From an uncultured Lachnospiraceae bacterium (GTDB lineage Bacteria > Bacillota > Clostridia > Lachnospirales > Lachnospiraceae), in NCBI GenBank assembly GCA_937885345.1, contig CAKZZH010000022.1, forward strand, positions 1-20,064: DNA of 20,064 bases, given 5' to 3'. Every line of letters begins with the position of its first letter. The stretch's first letter is position 1. The notes beneath the pieces were generated by a model. The model was not told the DNA's origin, searched no databases, and saw nothing but the letters and a program-made list of their open reading frames with translations. Below, in pieces: positions 6,962 through 15,177 of the stretch. A program made the position numbers and the translations under genes.

Positions 6962-7005
6962 ATCGGAACCTCTCTTAATAAATTATGCGGTTAGCGAATA
7001 CATTC

Positions 7006-7034
7006 ATTCTACCATAATTTATTGATTTTTTGAA
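7006..7034 (-). promoter_or_regulatory. Promoter of the hydrolase gene
   Basis: On the minus strand TTCAAA (7029-7034) and TAGAAT (7006-7011) are 17 bases apart, 45 bases before the hydrolase ATG. Its -35 half interleaves with the + strand promoter at 7022-7050. Confidence 0.55.
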
Positions 7035-7050
7035 TAGTGTGATATAAAAT
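7022..7050 (+). promoter_or_regulatory. Promoter of the hydratase operon
   Basis: TTGATT (7022-7027) and TAAAAT (7045-7050) are 17 bases apart, about 50 bases before the ATG at 7101. It overlaps the divergent hydrolase promoter, so the two polymerase sites may exclude each other. Confidence 0.65.
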
Positions 7051-7100
7051 AATCGAGTACGTGTATAAATCATTATTTAAGAATCGGAAGGAAATTATCT

Positions 7101-9353
7101 ATGGAACTCAGTGAAAATGGCGTATATCTTATAGACGGTATGATAGCCGAGAACAGCGCAGATGTCAACGTGTCCAAGGAAGAGGCGCTCAAAGGGACCA
7201 TCGCATACGGTATTTTGCAGAAACACAATACCAGCGGCAATATGGAGCAGCTTCAGGTCAGATTCGATAAATTAACATCTCATGATATAACTTTTGTAGG
7301 AATCATTCAGACCGCGAGAGCATCGGGTCTTGAGAGATTTCCGATTCCCTATGTTCTTACCAACTGCCACAACAGCTTGTGCGCGGTGGGCGGAACGATC
7401 AATGAGGATGACCATATGTTTGGTCTTACCTGTGCCAAGAAATACGGTGGAATCTATGTGCCTCCTCATCAGGCGGTAATTCATCAGTTTGCAAGAGAGA
7501 TGCTTGCAGAGGGCGGCGCGATGATCCTCGGTTCCGACAGCCATACAAGATACGGCGCACTCGGAACGATGGCTGTGGGAGAGGGCGGACCGGAGCTTGT
7601 TAAGCAGCTTCTCGGCAAGACTTATGATGTTGCAAGACCCGGCGTTGTTGCAATATACCTTGAAGGAACTCCTGCAAAGGGCGTAGGTCCTCAGGATGTT
7701 GCTATCGCCATTATCGGAGCTGTTTTCAAGAACGGCTATGTTAAGAATAAAGTAATGGAATTCGTAGGCCCCGGTGTTGCCGGATTATCGGCTGATTTCA
7801 GAATCGGTATCGATGTTATGACCACCGAGACGACCTGTCTGTCCTCCATCTGGCAGACCGATGAGAAGATTCATGAATTTTACGAGATTCATGGGCGTGA
7901 GAGTGCATATCGTGAACTTAAGCCTGCAAAGGTTGCTTATTATGACGGAATGGTAAGAGTCAATCTCTCTGAGATCAAGCCCATGATCGCTATGCCTTTC
8001 CATCCCAGCAACGCATACACGATCGAAGAAGTTAATGCAAATCTTAAGGACATCCTTCATGAGTGCGAGGAGAGAGCGAAGGTAAGCTTTGGCGATAAGG
8101 TTGAGTATTCTCTCACCGATAAAATCCACGACGGCAAGCTCTATGTCGATCAGGGCATTATCGCGGGCTGCGCAGGCGGCGGATTTGAGAATATCTGTGA
8201 GGCTGCGGACATTCTTCGCGGCAAGAGTATCGGTTCTGACGGATTTACGCTCAGCGTATATCCCGCTTCAATGCCTATATATATGGAACTTGTAAGGAAC
8301 GGCAGAATGGCCGATCTTCTTGAGACGGGTGCCGTTGTTAAGACCGCTTTCTGCGGACCTTGCTTTGGTGCAGGCGATACACCTGCCAACGGCGCATTCT
8401 CGATCAGACATTCAACACGTAATTTCCCGAATAGAGAAGGTTCCAAGATTCAGAACGGTCAGATCGCATCCGTTGCTCTTATGGACGCAAGATCGATCGC
8501 TGCAACAGCCGCAAACAAAGGCTTCTTAACGCCTGCAACAGCAATGGATGTTGAATATACCGGCCCGACGTATCACTTTGATTCCAGGATTTATGAGAAC
8601 AGAGTGTTTGATTCCAAGGGAGTTGCAGATCCTACGCAGGAGATTCAGTTCGGACCGAATATCAAGGACTGGCCGAAGATGGTTGCTCTTACGGACAATC
8701 TCGTTCTTCAGTGCGTATCGGAGATTCACGATCCGGTTACAACCACCGACGAGCTTATTCCTTCCGGAGAGACTTCATCCTTCAGATCGAATCCTCTCGG
8801 ACTTGCGGAGTTTACTTTATCGCGTAAGGATCCTGAATATGTGGGAAGAGCGAAGAAGATCCAACTTGCCGAGAAGGCAAGAGAAGAGGGCAATTGCCCC
8901 GCCGGCGCCGTTACAGAGATCCACGATGTGATGCATACAATAGCCGAGAAGTTCGCTGATGTCAATATGGACAATACCGGATTCGGTTCTACGATATTTG
9001 CTGTTAAGCCCGGTGACGGAAGCGCAAGAGAGCAGGCTGCTTCCTGCCAGAAAGTCCTTGGCGGATGGGCCAATATCGCAAACGAATATGCGACCAAGAG
9101 ATATCGCTCCAATCTTATTAACTGGGGCATGATACCTTTTATAATAGACGAAGGAGAACTTCCTTTTACTAATCTCGATTATCTCTTTATTCCTGCGATC
9201 GCCGATGCGATCCGCGAGAAGAAGAGCGAGATCGATGCTTATGTTGTTAATAAGGGTATGAAACATTTTACCCTTAAAATAGGCGCTCTGACAGACGATG
9301 AGAGACAGATCATCCTTGATGGATGCCTCATCAATTATTACAGAGCGAACTAA
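7101..9353 (+). CDS. Aconitase-family [4Fe-4S] hydratase
   Basis: This 750-residue member of the aconitase superfamily contains the cluster domains and the C-terminal swivel domain in one chain. The three cluster ligands are Cys357 (AGCAGGGFE), Cys418 and Cys421 (CGPCFG). GSDSHT (144-149) is the substrate-contact segment, STRNFPNRE (438-446) supplies the substrate-binding arginines, and GSARE (640-644) corresponds to the catalytic serine loop, with the second serine of the usual GSSRE replaced by alanine. Length and order match aconitate hydratase, but family members of this type are often annotated only as 'hydratase'. No citrate synthase or isocitrate dehydrogenase gene is adjacent. AAGGAA precedes the start by about 8 bases. 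Citrate/isocitrate isomerisation is the first guess; another 2- or 3-hydroxyacid is possible. Confidence 0.88.
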   Translation: MELSENGVYLIDGMIAENSADVNVSKEEALKGTIAYGILQKHNTSGNMEQLQVRFDKLTSHDITFVGIIQTARASGLERFPIPYVLTNCHNSLCAVGGTINEDDHMFGLTCAKKYGGIYVPPHQAVIHQFAREMLAEGGAMILGSDSHTRYGALGTMAVGEGGPELVKQLLGKTYDVARPGVVAIYLEGTPAKGVGPQDVAIAIIGAVFKNGYVKNKVMEFVGPGVAGLSADFRIGIDVMTTETTCLSSIWQTDEKIHEFYEIHGRESAYRELKPAKVAYYDGMVRVNLSEIKPMIAMPFHPSNAYTIEEVNANLKDILHECEERAKVSFGDKVEYSLTDKIHDGKLYVDQGIIAGCAGGGFENICEAADILRGKSIGSDGFTLSVYPASMPIYMELVRNGRMADLLETGAVVKTAFCGPCFGAGDTPANGAFSIRHSTRNFPNREGSKIQNGQIASVALMDARSIAATAANKGFLTPATAMDVEYTGPTYHFDSRIYENRVFDSKGVADPTQEIQFGPNIKDWPKMVALTDNLVLQCVSEIHDPVTTTDELIPSGETSSFRSNPLGLAEFTLSRKDPEYVGRAKKIQLAEKAREEGNCPAGAVTEIHDVMHTIAEKFADVNMDNTGFGSTIFAVKPGDGSAREQAASCQKVLGGWANIANEYATKRYRSNLINWGMIPFIIDEGELPFTNLDYLFIPAIADAIREKKSEIDAYVVNKGMKHFTLKIGALTDDERQIILDGCLINYYRAN

Positions 9354-9377
9354 AAAATATTACGGGAGGTAAGTAAC

Positions 9378-10049
9378 ATGAAGTATTCAATTGAGGGAAC
9401 ACCACTCTCAGTCGTAATCGTAGATCTTGATGCTAACGAGACTATGATTACAGAAAGTGGCGCCATGTCCTGGATGACTCCGAACATGAAGATGGAGACA
9501 ACCAGCGGTGGCGGAATCGGAAAGGTTTTTGGAAGAATGTTCTCAGGCGAGAGCCTTTTCCTTAACAAGTATACCGCACAGGGAGGAAGCGGACAGATTG
9601 CATTTGCATCAAGCTTCCCCGGTGATATTCTCGTATTCGAGATCGCGCCCGGTAAGGACATTATTGCACAGAAGTCAGCATTCCTTGCATCCACAGACGG
9701 TGTTGAGCTTACAACACATTTCCAGAAGAAGCTCGCAGGCGGATTCTTCGGTGGTGAAGGTTTCATCATGCAGAAACTCACAGGTAACGGAACCGCATTC
9801 CTTGAGATCGATGGATATGTTAAAGAGTATACTCTTGAAGCAGGCCAGAAGATGATCATCGACACAGGTTATCTTGCAGCAATGGAGAGCACCGTACAAA
9901 TGGATGTTGTAACAGTTCCCGGTGTTAAGAACATGCTCCTTGGTGGCGAAGGAATCTTCAACACAGAGGTAACAGGTCCCGGTAAAATATGGCTTCAGTC
10001 TATGCCTATTTCACAGCTTGCAGGTGTTATCGGCGCAGGAAAGAGTTGA
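9378..10049 (+). CDS. AIM24 / TIGR00266 family protein
   Basis: This 223-residue, glycine-rich, all-beta protein matches the TIGR00266 (AIM24, DUF124) family. It has an early 'VDLDANETMITESGAMSWMT' type segment, a GGG loop before KVFGRMFSGESLF, the FASSFPGDILVFEI strand pair and a late 'VPGVKNMLLGGEGIF' repeat. The family forms a double beta-barrel. In yeast a relative sits in mitochondria, and the bacterial role is unknown. There is no signal peptide or membrane segment. GGGAGG lies upstream of the start. The gap to the hydratase stop is only 24 bases and no terminator lies between, so cotranscription is likely. Confidence 0.92.
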   Translation: MKYSIEGTPLSVVIVDLDANETMITESGAMSWMTPNMKMETTSGGGIGKVFGRMFSGESLFLNKYTAQGGSGQIAFASSFPGDILVFEIAPGKDIIAQKSAFLASTDGVELTTHFQKKLAGGFFGGEGFIMQKLTGNGTAFLEIDGYVKEYTLEAGQKMIIDTGYLAAMESTVQMDVVTVPGVKNMLLGGEGIFNTEVTGPGKIWLQSMPISQLAGVIGAGKS

Positions 10050-10067
10050 TAAAAAAGCAGGTGTGTT

Positions 10068-11297
10068 ATGAACATTTTGTTTTTTCATCATAACAACTTT
10101 GGAGCGATTGATGTGGTTAATGCCCTTACGGGCATGGGACACCATGTCAGAAGTATAGACAGCGACCGTCTCCTCACTCATTCGAGTGAGGAGTTGGACG
10201 CTGTTTTTGATGCGGAGATGAAGGCCGCGGCAGGCATAAGCGGCTCGGGCAACGCAGCGGGCGGAAATGGCTCGGGTGCGTACGATTTGGTGTTCACGTT
10301 TAATTACAGCCCGGTGATCTCCAACAATTGCAAGAAATATAATATTAAATATATTTCGTATGTGTATGACAGTCCGCAGGTTCTTCTGTATTCATACACT
10401 CTTATCAATCCGTGCAATTATGTTTTTATATTTGATAAGACCCTCTATAACGAGTTTAAGAGTGGCGGGATAGAGACCGTATATTATATGCCGCTTGCGG
10501 CTGATGCGGAGAGAATGGAGAGACAGAGAAAGCAGTTTGGTATCGAACTGTTTAAAGACTATACCGATGACATTACTTTTATCGGTTCTATGTATAACGA
10601 AGATCATAATCTATTTGACCGCCTTAAGGGGCTTGATGAGCACACCAAGGGATACCTTGATGCGATCATGGCCGCGCAGCTTAAGGTCTACGGATATTAT
10701 TTTATTGAGGAACTGCTTACTCCGGATATTCTGGAGAAGCTTCAAAAGAGCGTGCCTTACGAGCCTGACAGACAGAGCGCCGTAAAGCCGAGCTATATCT
10801 ATTCGGATTATTTTATCGGGAGAAAACTTGCGAATATGGAGAGGACGAACATCCTCAGCGCGCTGTCTAAGGAACATAAAGTAAGCCTGTATACGCATCT
10901 TCCGACGCCCGAGCTTCCCAATGTTATCAATAAGGGCAAAACAGATTACTATGATTCGATGCCACAGGTTTTTGCGACAAGTAAAATAAACCTCAATATT
11001 TCCCTTCGTTCGATAAGGAGCGGAATCCCGCTCAGATGCATAGATATTATGGCGGCCGGCGGTTTTCTTATGTCGAATTATCAGGCTGATTTCTATGATT
11101 TCTTTGAACCGGGGAAGGATCTTGTCCTCTACGAGTCCGTTGAAGATCTTATAAATAAATGCGATTACTATCTTGAGCATGAAGACGAGCGTATCGCCAT
11201 TGCGAGAAGCGGCTATGAGAAGGTGAGAAAATATCATTCCTTCCAAAAGCATCTCAGCGAGATGATCGAGATAGCAGGGCTTACATCCCGCGCATGA
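10068..11297 (+). CDS. DUF3880 / CgeB-like glycosyltransferase
   Basis: This 409-residue cytoplasmic protein is built like the CgeB/DUF3880 proteins. An N-terminal Rossmann-like half (MNILFFHHNNFGAIDVVNAL; then DLVFTFNYSPVISNNCKK and YISYVYDSPQ) is followed by a GT-B C-terminal half (Glyco_trans_1_2 type) with KINLNISLRSIRSGIPLRCIDIMAAGGF and the closing 'YEKVRKYHSFQKHLSEMI' helix. It probably transfers a sugar onto a surface glycan or protein. An alanine/glycine/serine-rich loop (residues about 52-69, SGSGNAAGGNGSG) interrupts the N-terminal half and looks like a linker insertion. It starts 18 bases after the AIM24 stop. A second, distant relative lies at 17212-18336. Confidence 0.88.
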   Translation: MNILFFHHNNFGAIDVVNALTGMGHHVRSIDSDRLLTHSSEELDAVFDAEMKAAAGISGSGNAAGGNGSGAYDLVFTFNYSPVISNNCKKYNIKYISYVYDSPQVLLYSYTLINPCNYVFIFDKTLYNEFKSGGIETVYYMPLAADAERMERQRKQFGIELFKDYTDDITFIGSMYNEDHNLFDRLKGLDEHTKGYLDAIMAAQLKVYGYYFIEELLTPDILEKLQKSVPYEPDRQSAVKPSYIYSDYFIGRKLANMERTNILSALSKEHKVSLYTHLPTPELPNVINKGKTDYYDSMPQVFATSKINLNISLRSIRSGIPLRCIDIMAAGGFLMSNYQADFYDFFEPGKDLVLYESVEDLINKCDYYLEHEDERIAIARSGYEKVRKYHSFQKHLSEMIEIAGLTSRA

Positions 11298-11353
11298 TAT
11301 TATTATGTATTTGACGGCCGCCGGCAGAATGACGCATTGAGGATGATTATTTT

Positions 11354-13192
11354 ATGAGTAGTGGAAAATCAAAGTTTAATCATAAATTTCGTAATGCCAA
11401 GATAACCACACAGATGATTATCATGTTCATTGTGGCTGTTATGCTGCCGATGTTTGTGGCGGGCGGTGCGCTCATAACCACCAATATTACGAGCCTTACG
11501 GAATATCATCGTAATCTTGTTCAATCCAATAATGACAGAGTGCGCTCGATCCTATATGAGATAACAAGCCAGATTCACAATATTTCCGGCGATATCGCGT
11601 ATGATAAAGAACTTATCGATATGCTCTCGCAGGATTATGTAAGCGAAGATGAATTCAAAGCGACTTTTGCGAATTACGATACGATGGATTATTTTATAAC
11701 CAATTACACCGGTATCGATGATATACGGATCTATATCGACAAAAAGAATGTGCCGAATTACAAGTGTTTCTACAAAGTTACGACGGAAAACCGCTATGAG
11801 CTCTGGTACAAGGAAGCAAGCACGCAGTTCTCGGTTTTCTGGGAGTCGGTTTATCTGACCGACAGTTTCGGAAACAGCAGCTGGACGCTTGCGCTTGTAA
11901 GGCGTATCACGCTGAATGATGACTCGGTGGCGGTCCTCGTTATGTCCATCAGTGACAACTACCTCAAGAATCGTATAGAAACGACGGATTACAGTACCAT
12001 TCTCTCGATGAATGACAGGGAAGTATTCTACAGTTCGAATCGAGATGACTACGGCAAGAGTGAACTTGTGGACATTATCGATCCGACGCAGCTTTTCTTC
12101 ACATATATCGGCAATCTGGCTTATCACGGAAACGAATATATGGCCTCGATCAGCACCCTTAAAATGGCCTCTTCTCCGTCGAGTATATATGTCACAACCA
12201 TAAGTAATACGGCGTATGACAATATCAAGACGGTGACTTATATGACGCTGATCATTCTTTTGCTGGCGATCATTTTGCCCGGTATTCTGATGGGCTTCTT
12301 CATTAGATTTTTTACGCGACAGATAAATGATCTCAGGTATGAGATGAACAAGGCGAGCAACGAGAACTATGATCTGTCGGGCTTTGACGGAAGCTATGAA
12401 CTGAACATGGCATATTCCGATCTGCAGCTCATGGTTGAGAAGATCAAGGACCAGGACGAGAAGATGTATAACGGTAAAATAACCGAGCAGATTCTGATGA
12501 ATGAGCAGCAGAAGATGGAATTTCAGATGCTTGCGAGCCAGATAAATCCGCACTTTCTCTACAACACGCTTGAGACGATCCGAATGAAGGCGATAACTGC
12601 GGGCGACAGAGAGACGGCAACGGCGATCCAGCTTCTGGGGCGCTCGATGCGATACGTTCTTGACAACACTGGAACGCAGTACACCACGATCGCCAAGGAG
12701 ATAAGCCATATCGAGACATATTTGCAGATACAGAAGCTGAGGTTCGGCGACAGGGTAAATTACGAATTTAAAGTGGATGACGGGCTTGATCCGGATGAGA
12801 TACTCATCCTGCCCCTGCTTCTTCAGCCGATCGTGGAAAATGCTATTTTACACGGACTCGAAGAGGTTGAGAGCGGCGGTATGATCCTGTTTCATGTGCA
12901 CAGAAGCGGCGATGGCGAGGATGTAAGGATCGATATCACCGACAACGGATGCGGCATGGACCCTCTTGAACTTAAGAAAATGCAGGAGAATCTGGACCTT
13001 GGAAATATTGACAAGCGTTACGGGATCGGACTCTACAATATCAACCAGCGTATCAAGCTTTGCTACGGGCAGCAGTACGGTCTCACGATCGAAAGCATAC
13101 AGGGTAAGGGCACAACTGTATCGGCCACGATAAAGATCATGAGAAAGGAAGAGAAGGCAGAGAATGATGGAGGAGATCGCTCCGGTGAATGA
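11354..13192 (+). CDS. YesM/LytS-type membrane sensor histidine kinase
   Basis: This 612-residue sensor has a first membrane helix at about 18-42, an extracellular domain of about 250 residues, a second helix at about 294-320, a HAMP-like linker, and a His_kinase (PF06580-type) region with QINPHFLYNTLE (phospho-acceptor His400). The HATPase_c domain follows: the N-box PIVENAILH (Asn496), the DITDNGCGMD box (527-536) and GIGLYNINQRI (557-567). Relatives of this class sense sugars or cell-wall signals and work with an AraC-type YesN response regulator encoded next to them. None is present here: the next features are a terminator and the switch locus on the other strand. GAGGAT upstream of the ATG is the ribosome site. 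Confidence 0.93.
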   Translation: MSSGKSKFNHKFRNAKITTQMIIMFIVAVMLPMFVAGGALITTNITSLTEYHRNLVQSNNDRVRSILYEITSQIHNISGDIAYDKELIDMLSQDYVSEDEFKATFANYDTMDYFITNYTGIDDIRIYIDKKNVPNYKCFYKVTTENRYELWYKEASTQFSVFWESVYLTDSFGNSSWTLALVRRITLNDDSVAVLVMSISDNYLKNRIETTDYSTILSMNDREVFYSSNRDDYGKSELVDIIDPTQLFFTYIGNLAYHGNEYMASISTLKMASSPSSIYVTTISNTAYDNIKTVTYMTLIILLLAIILPGILMGFFIRFFTRQINDLRYEMNKASNENYDLSGFDGSYELNMAYSDLQLMVEKIKDQDEKMYNGKITEQILMNEQQKMEFQMLASQINPHFLYNTLETIRMKAITAGDRETATAIQLLGRSMRYVLDNTGTQYTTIAKEISHIETYLQIQKLRFGDRVNYEFKVDDGLDPDEILILPLLLQPIVENAILHGLEEVESGGMILFHVHRSGDGEDVRIDITDNGCGMDPLELKKMQENLDLGNIDKRYGIGLYNINQRIKLCYGQQYGLTIESIQGKGTTVSATIKIMRKEEKAENDGGDRSGE

Positions 13193-13195
13193 TAT

Positions 13196-13223
13196 AAAAA
13201 CCGGAGGGCCTGGGGCCCTCCGG
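13196..13223 (-). terminator. Terminator of surface-protein gene A
   Basis: A perfect 10-bp GC-rich stem (CCGGAGGGCC / GGCCCTCCGG, 3-base loop) is followed on the minus strand by TTTTT. It is the mirror copy of the terminator at 15843-15874. It may also stop transcripts from the histidine kinase gene, though the + side lacks a T-run. Confidence 0.9.
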
Positions 13224-13356
13224 CAAAACTTAACTTATCCCATAAGTAATTTGATTTGGATTATCTCTCGAAAGATACCTTCTTGGTAACTACAACAGCA
13301 CCCGCAGCAAGAGCTGAAAGGCTGAGTGCGATCACTGCGAAAGGAAGAACGTCACC
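13201..13356. repeat. Outer inverted repeat, left copy
   Basis: The terminator, the 3' untranslated region and the last coding part of gene A are nearly the same as 15707-15865 read in reverse. Most coding differences are silent. Together with the inner repeat this shows that the two surface genes are duplicates with an exchanged or diverged middle. Confidence 0.85.
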
Positions 13357-13896
13357 GGAAGAAACATCTGCAGCAGCTGTGCTGGCACCGGTTACATCAT
13401 CAGACTTGGTTAAACCGTATTCATTGTAGATCTCGAGTCTTAAATTACCCTTTTCCTCAAGGTCACCATAGATGAAGTTAACTGCTGTGCCGTTAACCTT
13501 AACATCGCTTATCTTGTAATCTGATGCTGTTATATCGAATGGATCACCTATAACCATATCAACAACGAATACAAGTGCGTTTCCGGTATAATCAGATGTA
13601 TATGTGAGTGTATAAGTACCATCACCTGTTACGTCAGCATATACATTGTCGCCCCACTCCTGATATGTCCAGCTGGGATCTGTAAATCCGAGCTTTGCTG
13701 TAGTAGCGGCTGTAAGTCCTGATACTGTAAACTCAAGAGTAAATCCACCCTTGCTTACTACTGTGTCCGCGCCGACAGCAACACCTGCCGAATTATCGGC
13801 AACGTACGTAGGAGTGCCTGCAAAAGCTGTGAGTGCCATAGAAGACACTACCATAGCGCCGGCAAGAATTCCGGCCATAATCTTCTTTAATTTCAT
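13261..13896 (-). CDS. Surface protein A of the switch locus (probably silent in this orientation)
   Basis: This 211-residue exported protein has a signal peptide at 1-26 (MKLKKIMAGI... ending ALTAFA), a beta-rich middle of about 150 residues with many T, G, D and aromatic residues, then SSGDVLPF, a hydrophobic C-terminal helix and a basic end (VTKKVSFER). This is the layout of a protein anchored to membrane or wall at its C-terminus. The middle might be a carbohydrate-binding-like beta-sandwich, but no family can be named. Its signal peptide and C-terminus are almost the same as in protein B (15182-15802), while the middles differ. The ATG is 10 bases after the recombinase stop. The bases before it (TATTCTAATC) contain no ribosome site, so translation should be poor unless coupled to the recombinase. 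Confidence 0.9.
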   Translation of the reverse strand: MKLKKIMAGILAGAMVVSSMALTAFAGTPTYVADNSAGVAVGADTVVSKGGFTLEFTVSGLTAATTAKLGFTDPSWTYQEWGDNVYADVTGDGTYTLTYTSDYTGNALVFVVDMVIGDPFDITASDYKISDVKVNGTAVNFIYGDLEEKGNLRLEIYNEYGLTKSDDVTGASTAAADVSSGDVLPFAVIALSLSALAAGAVVVTKKVSFER

Positions 13897-13900
13897 GATT
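13832..13900. repeat. Inner 69-bp inverted repeat, left copy (probable recombination site)
   Basis: These 69 bases are identical, in inverse orientation, to 15178-15246. They cover the 4 bases before the ATG and the first 21 codons plus 2 bases of gene A. Inside lies GCCGG-8 bases-CCGGC (13858-13875), a possible core for recombinase binding. Silent differences begin right outside the repeat. Confidence 0.92.
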
Positions 13901-13906
13901 AGAATA

Positions 13907-15031
13907 TTATGACCGTATCCCCGTTATTCTGTCTAGCATTTCCGCAGCTTCCCTTTTTGAAGAATCCGATGCGTGAGCATAGATATTCATCGTTGTGCTG
14001 ATGTCCGAATGTCCAAGCAGTTCCTGCACGTCCTTCGGAGAAGCTCCCATATTGATCAAATTAGTGGTATAAGTATGTCTTAATTCATGAAAATGAAATC
14101 CCGATAATTCGGGTATTTTATGCGAAATCATATGACACGCGGCCCTGATGGTACTGGGCGCTTCATAGATTCCGTTTTTTCGTGTGCACACAAAGTTGAT
14201 CGGCGTGTAATCCGGCGGTATCGTGTCGTGTGCATTGTAACTTATTATTTCGTAATAACACCTCTTTCCTTCGCTGATTTCGCGGTAATAATTGTCTTTG
14301 TACGAATCGCCCGCAAGAAGCCGCGCCGTTTTCTGCCTTTCAAAAGCATCTTTAAGGATTTCATCCAGCGCGTCTCCGTAAAATATACTTCGCACTTTTG
14401 CGCGCTTCGTCGTCCCCAGCTCCATTCGGTAAAATGTGGAATTGTACCGCATGCTTCGCCGTACGATTATCATTTTATGCTTAAAATCCACATCATCCCA
14501 GGCAAGTGCCGCAACCTCTCCTATGCGCATTCCGGTGTAATAGGATATCTGAATCGGCAGCGCGGCCGGGTTGGCCCGGTCTTCGAGATAATTTACGATC
14601 ATTAAGAGCTGCGGGTAAGTGATTATCGGCAGCGCCTCCTCAAATTCGGGAAATATGCCTTCCTCGGCAGGCTTCTTAAGATTACAAACATGCCTCATAG
14701 GGTTGATTTCCAGGATCTTCATTGGAAATATCGCATGTTCAAACGCTTGGTTTAAAACGCTTATGTGCGATCTGATGTAGGAATCGGATCGCATCTTTTG
14801 CGTCCCGGCTAAGCGTTTCAGGCTGTCGATATATCTTTGAAGCATTTCGGATGTAATGTCGGGCAGCCTTTCGTGTGCAATCGGTTCGCTTGAGATACGG
14901 CTTGCGACATACCGATACAGCATAATTGTGCCGTTGCTGAGCCGGTTTGAAAGTTCTTCGCTTTGCAGCCAGACATCGAGCAACTCATGCAGCGTGATGT
15001 TTTTTTTGCCACCACATTCTTTTTTTACCAT
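13907..15031 (-). CDS. Tyrosine recombinase (probable DNA invertase)
   Basis: This 374-residue phage-integrase-type enzyme has a SAM-like core-binding domain (about 10-120) and the catalytic domain with the full residue set: Arg169 (TGMRIGE), a beta-hairpin lysine near 209, His315/Arg318 (HELRH), His341 (LGHSDIS) and the nucleophile Tyr351 (MNIYAHA). It cuts and rejoins DNA through a 3'-phosphotyrosine link. AAGGAGG at 15041-15047 is a strong ribosome site for the ATG at 15031. No excisionase, relaxase or other mobile-element gene is adjacent. The gene lies wholly between two inverted 69-bp repeats, so inversion of its own segment is the most likely job. Its stop is 10 bases before gene A. 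Confidence 0.93.
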   Translation of the reverse strand: MVKKECGGKKNITLHELLDVWLQSEELSNRLSNGTIMLYRYVASRISSEPIAHERLPDITSEMLQRYIDSLKRLAGTQKMRSDSYIRSHISVLNQAFEHAIFPMKILEINPMRHVCNLKKPAEEGIFPEFEEALPIITYPQLLMIVNYLEDRANPAALPIQISYYTGMRIGEVAALAWDDVDFKHKMIIVRRSMRYNSTFYRMELGTTKRAKVRSIFYGDALDEILKDAFERQKTARLLAGDSYKDNYYREISEGKRCYYEIISYNAHDTIPPDYTPINFVCTRKNGIYEAPSTIRAACHMISHKIPELSGFHFHELRHTYTTNLINMGASPKDVQELLGHSDISTTMNIYAHASDSSKREAAEMLDRITGIRS

Positions 15032-15074
15032 GATTGTCTTCCTCCTTGTGCAATTTTTAATGTATTTAAATAAA

Positions 15075-15102
15075 ATTATGCTTGTAAACTTAAATAATGC
15101 AA
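15075..15102 (-). promoter_or_regulatory. Candidate promoter of the recombinase gene
   Basis: On the minus strand TTGCAT (15097-15102) and CATAAT (15075-15080) are 16 bases apart, 44 bases before the ATG. It lies inside the predicted invertible segment, so recombinase expression would not depend on orientation. Confidence 0.4.
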
Positions 15103-15112
15103 TATGCTAAAC

Positions 15113-15141
15113 TTGACCACAGAGTTGAATGACTCTAACTT
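15113..15141 (+). promoter_or_regulatory. Candidate switch promoter facing gene B
   Basis: TTGACC (15113-15118) lies 17 bases before TAACTT (15136-15141). An alternative is TTGAAT (15125-15130) with TAGAAA (15147-15152) at 16 bases. The -10 boxes are poor, so help from an activator is possible. AGAGT-6 bases-ACTCT (15121-15136) is a short palindrome in the same place. AGGAGGG (15164-15170) is the ribosome site that would serve whichever gene is linked. Confidence 0.45.
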
Positions 15142-15177
15142 ATCCTTAGAAAACATATGAATTAGGAGGGATTTTAC

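Noticed and set aside
11552..12709. 385-codon open frame on the minus strand
   Set aside because: It is antisense to the histidine kinase gene; its arginine/histidine-rich product matches nothing and lacks a ribosome site.
13201..13223. GC-rich hairpin as the dedicated terminator of the kinase gene
   Set aside because: The T-run is on the minus-strand side, and the hairpin is a mirror copy of the gene B terminator, so it primarily belongs to gene A.
13164..13289. Short + frame overlapping the kinase end, considered as the remnant of a response regulator
   Set aside because: The product shows no receiver-domain start and runs through the terminator stem and the antisense of gene A, so it is a chance frame.
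13907..15031. Recombinase as the integrase of a conjugative or phage element
   Set aside because: No relaxase, excisionase, replication or phage genes are adjacent, and the gene is closely framed by inverted, not direct, repeats. It cannot be excluded that it derives from such an element.
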